Below are positions 18,759 to 27,864 of a stretch of DNA of 33,450 nt, one piece after another (position 1 is the stretch's first letter; each line of letters begins with the position of its first letter). The position numbers were made by a program, and so were the translations under genes. The notes beneath the pieces were generated by a model. The model was not told the DNA's origin. It made no database searches and was given only the letters and a program-made list of their open reading frames with translations. The DNA comes from Candidatus Aminicenantota bacterium (GTDB taxonomy: Bacteria > Acidobacteriota > Aminicenantia > Aminicenantales > Aminicenantaceae). The stretch spans positions 1 through 33,450 of the forward strand of contig QMPV01000014.1 of assembly GCA_003648765.1 (NCBI GenBank), written 5' to 3'.

Positions 18759-20263
18759 CAGGAGACTCCTCCAAATATCACCCGACCGACTTCATGGGCT
18801 ATTTTGAAAAATTTAAAGCCCAGATCGGGCCAAACCCCTAACAGAATCGATAAAATAGCTGTTAACACTAAAGGAACCACCATTAATAGAGAGGCTTCCC
18901 CAGTTTTTCCAGTTTCTCCCTGACGGAAAAAGGCTCGATAAATTATGGGAAAAAAATAAGCAGCATTTAACAACCCACTCAAAATTAAAATAATCAGGTA
19001 GAGCGGTCTAGCGGCGGCTACGGCTCCCCAGCCTAAACACCATTTACTTAACCAACCATTGACCGGCGGTAAGCCAACCAGACCAATTGAACCTACGGCA
19101 AAGGCGCCCATTGTCCAAGGCATGACGTGGCCAACGCCGTCCAATTCACTAACTTTTTCTTTGTGGAGATGGACGTAAATGGCCCCAGCACAGAAAAAGA
19201 GGGTGATTTTCATGGTGGCGTGAAAAGCTAGATGGAGCAAGCTCCCGAGAAGAGCCGGGGAAGAAATTAAGCCTACACCTAACACAATATAACTCAAATG
19301 GGCCACAGTGGAGTAAGCCAGCCGACGTTTGAGATTATCTTCTTTTAAGGCTAGAAAAGAAGCAATGATGATGGTCAAACTGGCAGAAGTCAACAGAAGA
19401 TAATCCAAATGGAAACGCCGGAGTAATTCCGGTCCGAAAACGAACAGGCCAACCCGGATAACGCCAAAAACACCGCTTTTAACCACAGCCACGGCATGCA
19501 GTAAAGCGCTGACTGGGGTGGGAGCGGCCATAGCAGTGGGCAGCCAGCTGTGAAGAGGCATAATGGCGGCTTTAACCCCGACCCCCAAGAGGAAAAGAGT
19601 GAAAAGTGACCAGGCTGTTTTGGGCTCAAAAGGGATATTTTTCAACAGACCCCCAGGGATAAAATCCAGGTGGCCGGCCAAGAGATAAGTCCAAGTAGCT
19701 GCGGCGATCAGGAAAACGCCAGCAGTCAGAGTATAGGCCAAGTATTTTCGACCAGCTTTAATAGCTTCCTCTGTTTCTTTGTGAATAACTAAAGGATAAG
19801 TAGCTATAGTGAGAATTTCATAAAAAATAATGAAAGTGGCCAGATTGGCACTGAAAGCGATGCCCATGGTGGCCGAGAGACAAACGGCAAAATAAGCAAA
19901 GTAACGGGTTTGCTTGTGTTCTTGGAGGCCACGAACATAACCAATTGAATAAAAAGAGGTAAATAGCCAGAGTGAAGAAGCAATCAGAGCAAAAAATACT
20001 CCTAAAGCGTCAGCTTTGAAAGCCAAATCCACCCCGGGAACAATTTCCCCTAAATTCAAAACAGCGATCCGATGACGGAGTAAAGACGGTAAAAGAGAGA
20101 CCACTAGAGCCAGTTTGGCCACGCCCGCGGCAATAGTCCAGAACTCCCGCAGATTAGGCCGGCGGGAGCTTAAAATAATCAGGGGCACAGCTCCTAAAGA
20201 GACTAACACTGTTAGAAGTGGAACTAATGAAGTGTAAGTTGTCGCGTTAACCATCATCTTCAC
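18758..20263 (-). CDS. Mrp antiporter subunit D-like / NuoL-M-like membrane protein (second paralog)
   Basis: LATFIIFYEILTIATYPLVIHKETEEAIKAGRKYLAYTL; LGVGVKAAIMPLHSWLPTAMAAPTPVSALLHAVAVVKSGVFGVIRV; LAYSTVAHLSYIVLGVGL. Confidence 0.94.
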   Translation of the reverse strand: MKMMVNATTYTSLVPLLTVLVSLGAVPLIILSSRRPNLREFWTIAAGVAKLALVVSLLPSLLRHRIAVLNLGEIVPGVDLAFKADALGVFFALIASSLWLFTSFYSIGYVRGLQEHKQTRYFAYFAVCLSATMGIAFSANLATFIIFYEILTIATYPLVIHKETEEAIKAGRKYLAYTLTAGVFLIAAATWTYLLAGHLDFIPGGLLKNIPFEPKTAWSLFTLFLLGVGVKAAIMPLHSWLPTAMAAPTPVSALLHAVAVVKSGVFGVIRVGLFVFGPELLRRFHLDYLLLTSASLTIIIASFLALKEDNLKRRLAYSTVAHLSYIVLGVGLISSPALLGSLLHLAFHATMKITLFFCAGAIYVHLHKEKVSELDGVGHVMPWTMGAFAVGSIGLVGLPPVNGWLSKWCLGWGAVAAARPLYLIILILSGLLNAAYFFPIIYRAFFRQGETGKTGEASLLMVVPLVLTAILSILLGVWPDLGFKFFKIAHEVGRVIFGGVS

Positions 20264-21772
20264 CTAAAATCCAGCCGGCAAGGCTTTGGTCAAGATTGTT
20301 TTGACCAACCACACATTAAGGAAACCCACCACAATTAAGGCCAGGGCAAAAATAAGTGTGGGGAGGAGAAGGCCGAGACTTACTTCCTGAGATTCATTTT
20401 TTGGAGCTGGAGAAGAAAGAGTTCTTTTTTGACTCGAGCCACGCCAGGGAAAATACATCCGCTCAATTACGCGGAAGAAATAAACAGCATTCAGGAGACT
20501 ACTGAGCAAGATAATAGCTAGGAAAAGCCAGTTTCGGCTGGCGATGGTGCCCAGAGCTAGATACCATTTGCTGAAAAAGCCGACGGTGGGAGGAACCCCA
20601 ATCATAGCCAGAGCAGCCAAAGTGAAAGCAGCCGCACTCCAAGGCATTGAACGCCGCAGGGAATCGTCCAATCGATCTATCCGAGAGTGACCCAACTTGA
20701 GCCGGAAATTACCGGCCACCAAGAAGAGACAAGCCTTCATCAAGCCGTGATTCATAATATGAAGAAGAGCTCCAATAAAACCAAAAGAGTTAGCTAAACC
20801 TAGTCCCAAGCCGATGTAGCCCACTTGAGCTACGCTGCTGTAAGCCAGCATTCTTTTAATCTCGTTCTGAGCCATAGCCAGCACTGAACCATAGATAATG
20901 CCCACCGCTGATAACCAGGCTAAAACTTGGGCGATAGGAACAATCTGGGTAATCAATCGGATCCCAAAGATAAAAAAGAAAATACGGGCAATGGCGTAAG
21001 CTCCTATTTTGGTGCCGATGGGCGCCATAATGGCTGAAGTGGGCGAAGGAGCATAAGTATAAGCGTCGGGCAGCCAGCCGTGAAGAGGAAAAACGGCCAT
21101 CTTAATGCCTAGACCAATTAGCATTAAAGTCAAAGCCACTACCAAAGGAGCTGTGACCTGAAGATGAGGTAAGATGTTGCGGACATCACCCATATTGAGA
21201 GAACCAGTGACCAAATATAAAAAGCCCACTCCCAATAGATAGAAGCCGCCGCCCACTGTCCCCATGACCAAATAACGAAAAGCGGCCACGGGTGATTTTT
21301 TCTCCCCAACAGCAATTAAACCGTAGAGAGAAAGCGAACCAATTTCCAGGAAAACATAGAGATTGAAGAAGTCGCCGGTCATGATAATTCCGTTAGCCCC
21401 AGTAAGAAATAACATAACTAAAGCATAATAAGGCGGCCAGCGTGATTCTTTTATTTCAGCTTTAACACTCTGGTGGGCATGAACAATCACTCCCAGAGCA
21501 ATTAAATTAATGACTGTGATGACAAAACCGGATAAAGGGTCCAGAATATATTCAATACCGATCGGCGGGATCCAGCCACCGAAGCGGTAAGGAATAATTC
21601 CTTGCTTTAAAACCTGAAGAAGATTAATTACCGAGAAAAAGGCGGCGGCTGTGGTTGCGGTCAGAGCTAGCCAACCGGCCAGCCGACGCCAACGAAGAGT
21701 AACCAGGGGGATAAATATTCCCGCGAATAAATAAATTAAAGGAGGAAAAGGAACAAGGCTACTCGGGTTCAT
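20264..21772 (-). CDS. Mrp antiporter subunit D-like / NuoN-like membrane protein (first paralog, MbhH position)
   Basis: FNLYVFLEIGSLSLYGLIAVGEKKSPVAAFRYLVMGTVGG; IGLGIKMAVFPLHGWLPDAYTYAPSPTSAIMAPIGTKIGAYAIARI; LAYSSVAQVGYIGLGLGL; directly after MrpC-like gene. Confidence 0.94.
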   Translation of the reverse strand: MNPSSLVPFPPLIYLFAGIFIPLVTLRWRRLAGWLALTATTAAAFFSVINLLQVLKQGIIPYRFGGWIPPIGIEYILDPLSGFVITVINLIALGVIVHAHQSVKAEIKESRWPPYYALVMLFLTGANGIIMTGDFFNLYVFLEIGSLSLYGLIAVGEKKSPVAAFRYLVMGTVGGGFYLLGVGFLYLVTGSLNMGDVRNILPHLQVTAPLVVALTLMLIGLGIKMAVFPLHGWLPDAYTYAPSPTSAIMAPIGTKIGAYAIARIFFFIFGIRLITQIVPIAQVLAWLSAVGIIYGSVLAMAQNEIKRMLAYSSVAQVGYIGLGLGLANSFGFIGALLHIMNHGLMKACLFLVAGNFRLKLGHSRIDRLDDSLRRSMPWSAAAFTLAALAMIGVPPTVGFFSKWYLALGTIASRNWLFLAIILLSSLLNAVYFFRVIERMYFPWRGSSQKRTLSSPAPKNESQEVSLGLLLPTLIFALALIVVGFLNVWLVKTILTKALPAGF

Positions 21773-22142
21773 CCTCTTTCAACCTCTCCAGGAGCTCATT
21801 TTCATTCAAGGTGCGATAGCGTCGATAGATGAGAATAATCAAGGCAAAGGCCACGCCACTGGTGGCCACCCCCACCACAATGGCCGTCAGCATTAGTGTG
21901 TGGGGCAAAGGATTAATATAAGCTGCGCTCTGAATAACTTCCTGATGGTCGGTTAACACGGGAACAGTGGCTCCCCATTTGGTTGAGCTGGCAATAAAAA
22001 AGAGAATAATGGCCACCTGGAAAATGCTTAAACCAATTACTTTTTTGACTAGATTGCGCTTGATGATTAAACCATAAAGGCCAATGACCAAGAGCGCCAG
22101 AATGAACCAATAAGCGTAATGCCCCAACAGGAACTTAATCAT
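21759..22142 (-). CDS. MrpC/MnhC-family (NuoK-like) subunit
   Basis: YGLIIKRNLVKKVIGLSIFQVAIILFFIASS...PHTLMLTAIVVGVATSGVAFALIILIYRRYRT. ATG at 22142 preferred. Confidence 0.93.
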   Translation of the reverse strand: MIKFLLGHYAYWFILALLVIGLYGLIIKRNLVKKVIGLSIFQVAIILFFIASSTKWGATVPVLTDHQEVIQSAAYINPLPHTLMLTAIVVGVATSGVAFALIILIYRRYRTLNENELLERLKEDEPE

Positions 22143-22572
22143 AGCTATTATCCTCAAGTAAATCGTCAAAAATACTGACTAAAATGGCCATGACGGCTAA
22201 CCCGACACCTATTTCTACCATTAAAATTCCCCAAGACCGTCGCCACGATATGGCTTGGGCGAGAGGCAGATAAGCATAATTCAGGAATTGACCTCCCCAC
22301 CAAAGGGCGGCCAATCCTGTGCCATAATAGATTAAAACGCCCAGGGAACCCAAGGGGGTATTGAGAGTGGCCGGGAACTGAAGTTGACCAGTCTGGCCAC
22401 TGTGGGCTAGACGGATCAGAATAATAGAAGCAGCCATCAGAGTTCCCCCTTGAAATCCTCCTCCTGGGCTATAATGACCATGAAAAATGACGTATAAGCC
22501 AAAAAGCATAATAAACGGTGAAACTATCGAGGCAATTAAGCTGACAATAGGATTGTTTTCAGCTTCTTTCAT
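22135..22572 (-). CDS. MrpB/MnhB-family (MbhF-like) subunit
   Basis: NPIVSLIASIVSPFIMLFGLYVIFHGHYSPGGGFQGGTLMAASIILIRLA: MnhB signature. ATG at 22572 overlaps previous stop (ATGA). Confidence 0.94.
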   Translation of the reverse strand: MKEAENNPIVSLIASIVSPFIMLFGLYVIFHGHYSPGGGFQGGTLMAASIILIRLAHSGQTGQLQFPATLNTPLGSLGVLIYYGTGLAALWWGGQFLNYAYLPLAQAISWRRSWGILMVEIGVGLAVMAILVSIFDDLLEDNSYD

Positions 22573-22898
22573 TGCTTTTTCTCCGGTGAAGACTTCTTTT
22601 TTTTCTTTCTTTCGCGCCGAAGAAGAAGGAAACAAATTAATCCCGCGGTCAAAATTACAGTCTCCTCCCCTAGCGTGTCATAACCACGATAATCAGCCAG
22701 AATGGCGGTCACCATGTTAGGAGAATGAGTGTCGTGATAAGCGTGACGAATATAGTAGGCAGCGGCATTTGGGGAGTTGGCCGGGCTTTTTTCCCGGTTA
22801 ACAAGAGCTTCTAGGTCCCCTCGGTAAAAAAGACTAGTTGAAGCATAGATTAAAAGTAAAAAAAACACTCCTAATAAAATATAATTAACAACTCTCAA
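22569..22898 (-). CDS. MbhE-like protein (corresponds to a C-terminal segment of MrpA)
   Basis: AAYYIRHAYHDTHSPNMVTAILADYRGYDTLGEETVILTAGLI: MrpA C-terminal/MbhE-type NxVTAILxDYRGxDTLGE motif. Confidence 0.88.
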   Translation of the reverse strand: MRVVNYILLGVFFLLLIYASTSLFYRGDLEALVNREKSPANSPNAAAYYIRHAYHDTHSPNMVTAILADYRGYDTLGEETVILTAGLICFLLLRRERKKKKKSSPEKKQ

Positions 22899-23140
22899 TC
22901 GACACTCCGGCGAGTAGTTTTAAAAATAAGGACGACCAGAAAAACTCCAGTAATACCCCCACCGACCACAGCTTCAGTAAACCCTACATCGACGGCTCCC
23001 ATAACCACATAAAGAAGCGCTGAGAGAAAGCTGAAAACATTGAGCATGACCACAGCTGTCAAGAGATTCCGGACTGTTAAAGCCACCAGGGCTAAAATGA
23101 TTAAAATGCTGAAAAAAACCAGTTCTAATTCCCAATGCAT
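22895..23140 (-). CDS. DUF4040 / MbhD-like subunit (MrpA C-terminal, NuoJ-region related)
   Basis: LVALTVRNLLTAVVMLNVFSFLSALLYVVMGAVDVGFTEAVVGGGITGVFLVVLIFKT: DUF4040 signature (PDVxxTEAxVGxG-like). Confidence 0.92.
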   Translation of the reverse strand: MHWELELVFFSILIILALVALTVRNLLTAVVMLNVFSFLSALLYVVMGAVDVGFTEAVVGGGITGVFLVVLIFKTTRRSVD

Positions 23141-23466
23141 TATGATTTCTCCCGCGGTCGAAGGGTAGTTTTAAACCGGGGTTTGACTCCGAAACGAAAA
23201 GCCGCCCGGGCTAAAGCGTGGGTGGCTGTAGGACTGGTTAAGCCTACAAAAGCTAGAATTATCAGTAATTTAGCACTATGGAGGGAAAAACCCTCATAGA
23301 TAATCAAACCACTGATGACCAAAAGCAAACCCAAAGTATCGGCTTTGCCGGTAGCGTGACAACGGGAATAAAAATCAGGTAATCTAATTAAGCCGATACT
23401 CCCTACTGTAATAAAAAAAGCCCCAGCAAAAATAAGAAAAATTGAAATAATCTGCCAAATGGTCAT
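23140..23466 (-). CDS. MrpG/MnhG-family subunit
   Basis: VGSIGLIRLPDFYSRCHATGKADTLGLLLVISGLIIY...LLIILAFVGLTSPTATHALARAAF: MnhG signature. Confidence 0.96.
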   Translation of the reverse strand: MTIWQIISIFLIFAGAFFITVGSIGLIRLPDFYSRCHATGKADTLGLLLVISGLIIYEGFSLHSAKLLIILAFVGLTSPTATHALARAAFRFGVKPRFKTTLRPREKS

Positions 23467-23732
23467 CTTTTTCGAGCTATCCTTTCAATATATTTAGCAA
23501 TAGCAATTACCCCGATAAAATTGAGCACAGCGTAAGCCAGAGTAATATCAATAAACATGTCAATTCGGTCAAACATATAACCGATAAGTAAAATCAGAAC
23601 CATGGTTTTAGTCCCAATGGCTCCAGCTCCCAACATTCTATCCATCAAACGGGGACCAGCAATGACTCGATAGAGAGGAATAAAAATAACGATGGTCAAA
23701 TAAACTGCCACTAGAGTAAAAAAGTCATGCAT
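23463..23732 (-). CDS. MrpF/MnhF-family subunit
   Basis: YRVIAGPRLMDRMLGAGAIGTKTMVLILLIGYMFDRIDMFIDITLAYAVLNFIGVIAIAKYIER: MnhF signature. Confidence 0.95.
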   Translation of the reverse strand: MHDFFTLVAVYLTIVIFIPLYRVIAGPRLMDRMLGAGAIGTKTMVLILLIGYMFDRIDMFIDITLAYAVLNFIGVIAIAKYIERIARKR

Positions 23733-24289
23733 TAGAGTCCCTTTGTTGTTCGAAGTATTTTAACTTCAGAAATAACTGTAGAAGGCCGCCGCTGATATAA
23801 CTTAGCCACTTGAAAAGGAAGGCTGCCATCAATAATGGATGTGGCCGAAGCATCCATCAAGGCATGGACGATAAATTCATCATTATCAATTCTGATGGTC
23901 AAGGTGCCAGGGGTTAAAGTAATGGAGTTACCCAAAATTACTTTAGCGGTTACATTGGGCAGTTTAGTCCGAAATTTGATAAGGGAAGGATTAATGGGAA
24001 TCTTGGGATGGAGAACCACATAAGCCACTTGCAAACTGGCTAAAATAATCTGCCAGGTCAACCAGGGAATATAGAAAACCATTTTCACCAACCGGAGAGG
24101 TCTGACCTGGGCAATGCCATGACGAAAATAAAGATGATGATTAAGGCGCAGGTGAACCAAGGTGACCAATGCTGCTGAGAGAAAGCCAATGGTGACATGA
24201 AAATAGTCAAATTTCCCACTAAGAATGAGCCATAAACCAGCTAGGACTAAGAATTGAATAATTGTTCCTTTAATAAAGGCTTTTTTCAT
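23732..24289 (-). CDS. MrpE/MnhE-family subunit
   Basis: Two N-terminal TMs; LRLVKMVFYIPWLTWQIILASLQVAYVVLHPKIPINPSLIKFRTKLPNVTAKVILGNSITLTPGTLTIRI: MnhE signature. Confidence 0.96.
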   Translation of the reverse strand: MKKAFIKGTIIQFLVLAGLWLILSGKFDYFHVTIGFLSAALVTLVHLRLNHHLYFRHGIAQVRPLRLVKMVFYIPWLTWQIILASLQVAYVVLHPKIPINPSLIKFRTKLPNVTAKVILGNSITLTPGTLTIRIDNDEFIVHALMDASATSIIDGSLPFQVAKLYQRRPSTVISEVKILRTTKGL

Positions 24290-24464
24290 AGATATAGCAC
24301 CTTTACTCTGGAAAAAAGAATTTATTTTAACTTAACCGCTGCTACCAGTGGTCAAACCTGTCTTTAAAAGAAAATAATATCTATCACAAGTCGGGAGTAG
24401 ATGTAAAGTCTTGGGCTTTATTCACCTCTCCCCGTCAGATTAAAACAGAAGTAGTTTGATTTTT

Positions 24465-25271
24465 TTAGAGTTTAACTACAAAAGAACTCAGTAAATATAA
24501 GTCGGTATGTTTATATCCGGGAACGGGCTTGCGCTCAAAAATCACCTGAAGGCTGGTATTTAAGGCGAAATATTTGCTAATCGAAGTGGTGATGGCCGCG
24601 TAGGAATTGGTCCGGTAATCCAGGAGGTCTTCCAAATTTAAAAAGATTGTTTCCTGAAGATGAAGGCGGGCCGAATCATTTATTTGATAAACCCACCGGT
24701 GAACCATCAAAGCCGAAATAAAAGCAGCACTCATTGTTTTCTCAATTACGGCTGAAGGATTGTTGATATTTTTAAGATTAACTCTTCTAGTAGTGTCTTC
24801 GTTGTTCCAACCAATAGCCGCTTCCGAAGACAATTCAGTATTTTTTCTTTTTATCCAATTACAACCTCCTCCAAGAGAAAGGGCTATCCGGTAATCGTAG
24901 CCTGCCTGCCGGTTTCTTTCAAAACGAGAAAAACCTAAGAGATAGGCGCGAGAACTTAAATTCCGGTCATATTTGAGATGGACATAATAAATTTCGGTTT
25001 TATGAGCTTGGTTAGAAGTGGCTTTAATAAACCGGCCTTTAAAATTGATCTTGTTTTTATAGAAGGTAAAATTATGATCTGTATCCATACTTAAGGAAAA
25101 GGTTTCACTATTTCCTCGGGTCATGACCAAAGAAAGAGCTGTGGTAGATTTATATTGGAAATTATTCATTTTTTTCTGTTTATTTTGGTCATCAGACATT
25201 AAAAAGGAAGTGGTAGTAATCAGGCAGAATAGAATCAAAAATATATTTTTTTTTTCGACTTCTTGAACCAC
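24465..25271 (-). CDS. DUF481-like (YdiY-type) predicted outer-membrane beta-barrel protein
   Basis: Signal-like N-terminus; STTALSLVMTRGNSETFSLSMDTDHNFTFYKNKINFKGRFIKATSNQ..., amphipathic beta-strand pattern, hydrophobic C-terminal strand LLSSFVVKL. Confidence 0.78.
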   Translation of the reverse strand: MVQEVEKKNIFLILFCLITTTSFLMSDDQNKQKKMNNFQYKSTTALSLVMTRGNSETFSLSMDTDHNFTFYKNKINFKGRFIKATSNQAHKTEIYYVHLKYDRNLSSRAYLLGFSRFERNRQAGYDYRIALSLGGGCNWIKRKNTELSSEAAIGWNNEDTTRRVNLKNINNPSAVIEKTMSAAFISALMVHRWVYQINDSARLHLQETIFLNLEDLLDYRTNSYAAITTSISKYFALNTSLQVIFERKPVPGYKHTDLYLLSSFVVKL

Positions 25272-25447
25272 TTTCTCACCTAGCTGGAAAGCTGATTTTA
25301 ACCTAACTTTTTTGATAACTCAACCACGTTGTGGGAAAATTTAATTGGCCGAACCAAATTTTAGTTACTTAGTAGCTGAAATTGTGGCTGAAGTAAAATC
25401 ACTCAATTTGTCCAAACAAATGAAGGCCCTGAAGAAAGAGTTTGGCC

Positions 25448-26311
25448 TTATATTTCTTTCTCAGAAAGAGGAAGAAAGAGGAAACGGTCGTTCTGCTGGT
25501 CTACTCGACCGAAAAAGTAATCAGGGTCATGATTAAAAGCAAAGATCCATTTCTCCTGGAAACCCTGAGCGAAAATTTTCTGTTTGTTGGTGATAGTTTC
25601 TAAAGGAAAGAGGTCATAACTCATGACATAGGACAAACCAATGTGGGCTCTAGTGGGAACCAGGTCGCCTAAAAAGAAAATAGTCTGACCAGCCGAATTA
25701 ATCCGAACACATTGGTGATGTCGGGTATGCCCTGGCACGGGAATGACTTCTACTCCAGTGGTAATAGTAAATTTTCCCTCGACTAGTTGGAGACAGCCTT
25801 GGTCAGCTAATGGTTTAAAGGTCTGAGGTAAATAACTAGGTTTATCTCGGGGACTGGGAGAAAGAGCATACTCCCACTCACCCTTCTGGATGATATACTT
25901 AGCTTGAGGGAAGGTGGGCACGAATTTGCCTTTTTCAATCTCTCTGGTGTTGCCTCCACAATGGTCAAAATGGAGGTGGGTATTGACCACAAAATCTATT
26001 TCTTCAGGCCGAAGACCTGCTCCTTGAAGAGCGGCTAATAAATCAGGCTCTCTTTCTACCGAATAATATTTCTTGAATTTCTCCGGCAGGCTCTCCCCTA
26101 CGCCTGTTTCAATCAAAATATTGGCCTCAGGTGTTTGGACAAGTAAGGAATTCAGACCAAGTTTAATCCTATTTTTCTCATCGGCCGGCATTAATTTCTC
26201 CCAGAGAACTTTGGGAACCACTCCAAACATGGCTCCCCCATCGAGATAGAAAAAACCATCTCTGAGGCCCGTGACTTTAATGGAACCTATTTGGAGAGAA
26301 ATGGGGTTCAT
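25448..26311 (-). CDS. MBL-fold metallohydrolase (lactonase-like family)
   Basis: VVNTHLHFDHCGGNT (HxHxDH), VIPVPGHTRHHQ, FFLGDLVPTRAHI, FNHDPDYFFGRV; start overlaps nuoI stop by 4 bp. Confidence 0.93.
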   Translation of the reverse strand: MNPISLQIGSIKVTGLRDGFFYLDGGAMFGVVPKVLWEKLMPADEKNRIKLGLNSLLVQTPEANILIETGVGESLPEKFKKYYSVEREPDLLAALQGAGLRPEEIDFVVNTHLHFDHCGGNTREIEKGKFVPTFPQAKYIIQKGEWEYALSPSPRDKPSYLPQTFKPLADQGCLQLVEGKFTITTGVEVIPVPGHTRHHQCVRINSAGQTIFFLGDLVPTRAHIGLSYVMSYDLFPLETITNKQKIFAQGFQEKWIFAFNHDPDYFFGRVDQQNDRFLFLPLSEKEI

Positions 26312-26784
26312 TGAAGGAGCTTTTCTAAATCATAAAGAAGGTCTAGGCGTGAATATTCAGCCAGTTCAATTTTCTGGGTATCCATGCGGAGAGCATCTTC
26401 CGGACAGGCTTCAACGCAGAAACCACAGAAACAGCAACGGCTGAGGTCGATAATAAATTTAGCCGGATATTTCTGAAATTCATCGTCTTCTGGGTCTTCG
26501 GCTGCTTCAATATAAATACATTCGGAAGGACAGGTGGTGGCGCATAACATACAAACAACGCAACGGGGTCGGCCATCTTCTCTTTTCAGGAGACGATGAA
26601 GACTGCGGTGACGATAGGCAATTTCCTTTTTTTCTTCAGGATATTGAATAGTGACAGCACCTTTACGCCTGGTCTTGATCCCCAAGAGATTAAGGGTGTG
26701 AAACCACATATTGACCACAAAATGTCTGGTAGTTACCCAGGCGCCATGGATAATTTCAAGAAAGTATTCTAAAGCTTTTATCAT
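26308..26784 (-). CDS. nuoI: NADH-quinone oxidoreductase subunit I (2x[4Fe-4S])
   Basis: CVVCMLCATTCPSECIYIEAAED...CCFCGFCVEACPEDALRM. Confidence 0.97.
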   Translation of the reverse strand: MIKALEYFLEIIHGAWVTTRHFVVNMWFHTLNLLGIKTRRKGAVTIQYPEEKKEIAYRHRSLHRLLKREDGRPRCVVCMLCATTCPSECIYIEAAEDPEDDEFQKYPAKFIIDLSRCCFCGFCVEACPEDALRMDTQKIELAEYSRLDLLYDLEKLLQ

Positions 26785-26790
26785 CGTTCT

Positions 26791-27864
26791 CTATAAACTG
26801 AGAATAATAGCCGTACCCATAATATTGACAAAACACAAAGGAATTAATAACTTCCAACCAAAATTCATCAGCTGGTCGTAACGGAAGCGAGGATATGTCC
26901 AGCGCACTAGTATTTGGAACCAGCAGAAGAAAAAGACCTTCAAATTAAAGGCTAACAATTGGAGAATGACAACCACGGCTCGGGGGAGAACCCAAACAGT
27001 GCCCCAGGGAAAATGAAAGCCGTCAGCCCAGAGCCAGGGGACCTGCCACCCACCAAAAAAGAGAGTGGTGATAAGGCAACTAATAATAACAACTTCCATA
27101 AAATCGGTCATCATAAACATACCCCATTTGAGGCCACTGTATTCTGTAAAAAAGCCAATTATCTCCGATTCACCTTCGGGTAAATCAAAAGGCACTCTTT
27201 TTGTTTCGGCTAGAGCAGCGAAAAGAAAAAGCAGGAAACCCAAGGGTTGGAGAAATATGCCCCATTTCGGTAACCATCCCCAGAAGTGCTGACCCTGGTA
27301 GGCGACGATTTCCGAGAGGCGCAACGACGGATAAACAAGGATCAAGCCTACCAGGGAAAGCCCCAGGGCAATTTCGTAGGAAATCATTTGGGCTGCTCCT
27401 CGCAACCCGCCGATAATGGTATAGCGATTATTGGAGGACCATCCAGAAAGGAGGATTCCATAAATACCAAGAGAAAGAAGAGCCAAAATTAATAAAAGCC
27501 CCACATGGGTATCAATTATTTGTAAATTAATGAGCCGGCCGCCAATTTCAATTTTATCCCCAAAGGGAATAACCGCAATAGTCACCGCCACGAAGAAAAA
27601 AGAGGTAAATGGGGCTAAATTATGGAGGATTTTTTTAGAAAAAGGCGGCGTAAAATCTTCTTTAAAAATCATTTTAATGGCGTCCGCGAAGGGCTGAAAA
27701 AGTCCTATTACCCTTAAACCAAGTATAGAGGCTCGGTTGGCTCCAATTCGGTCTTGAATAACAGCACTTTCTTTCCGTTCTAGCCAGGTCAAGTAGAGAG
27801 TCAGGGTTAAAAACCAGGCCAGAGCCAGTATAATTTTAGCTAAGACAATTAATGTCTCAATCAC
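26791..27864 (-). CDS. nuoH: NADH-quinone oxidoreductase subunit H
   Basis: YLTWLERKESAVIQDRIGANRA...FQPFADAIKMIFKEDFTP; LAETKRVPFDLPEGESEIIGFFTEYSGLKWGMF. Confidence 0.97.
   Translation of the reverse strand: MIETLIVLAKIILALAWFLTLTLYLTWLERKESAVIQDRIGANRASILGLRVIGLFQPFADAIKMIFKEDFTPPFSKKILHNLAPFTSFFFVAVTIAVIPFGDKIEIGGRLINLQIIDTHVGLLLILALLSLGIYGILLSGWSSNNRYTIIGGLRGAAQMISYEIALGLSLVGLILVYPSLRLSEIVAYQGQHFWGWLPKWGIFLQPLGFLLFLFAALAETKRVPFDLPEGESEIIGFFTEYSGLKWGMFMMTDFMEVVIISCLITTLFFGGWQVPWLWADGFHFPWGTVWVLPRAVVVILQLLAFNLKVFFFCWFQILVRWTYPRFRYDQLMNFGWKLLIPLCFVNIMGTAIILSL

Noticed and set aside
16788-19629. Short alternative-frame ORFs in the antiporter genes (16788-17033, 17088-17270, 17763-17993, 19390-19629)
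   Set aside because: Embedded out of frame in confident membrane-protein CDSs; residue composition typical of shadow frames.
25420-25447. AAGGCC...GGCCTT inverted repeat after the MBL stop as a terminator
   Set aside because: Only 6-bp stem with a loop of about 15 nt and no clean T-tract; too weak to call.
25345-25536. 63-aa plus-strand ORF near the 3' end of the MBL hydrolase gene
   Set aside because: Partly antisense to a confident CDS and no domain recognised; likely spurious.
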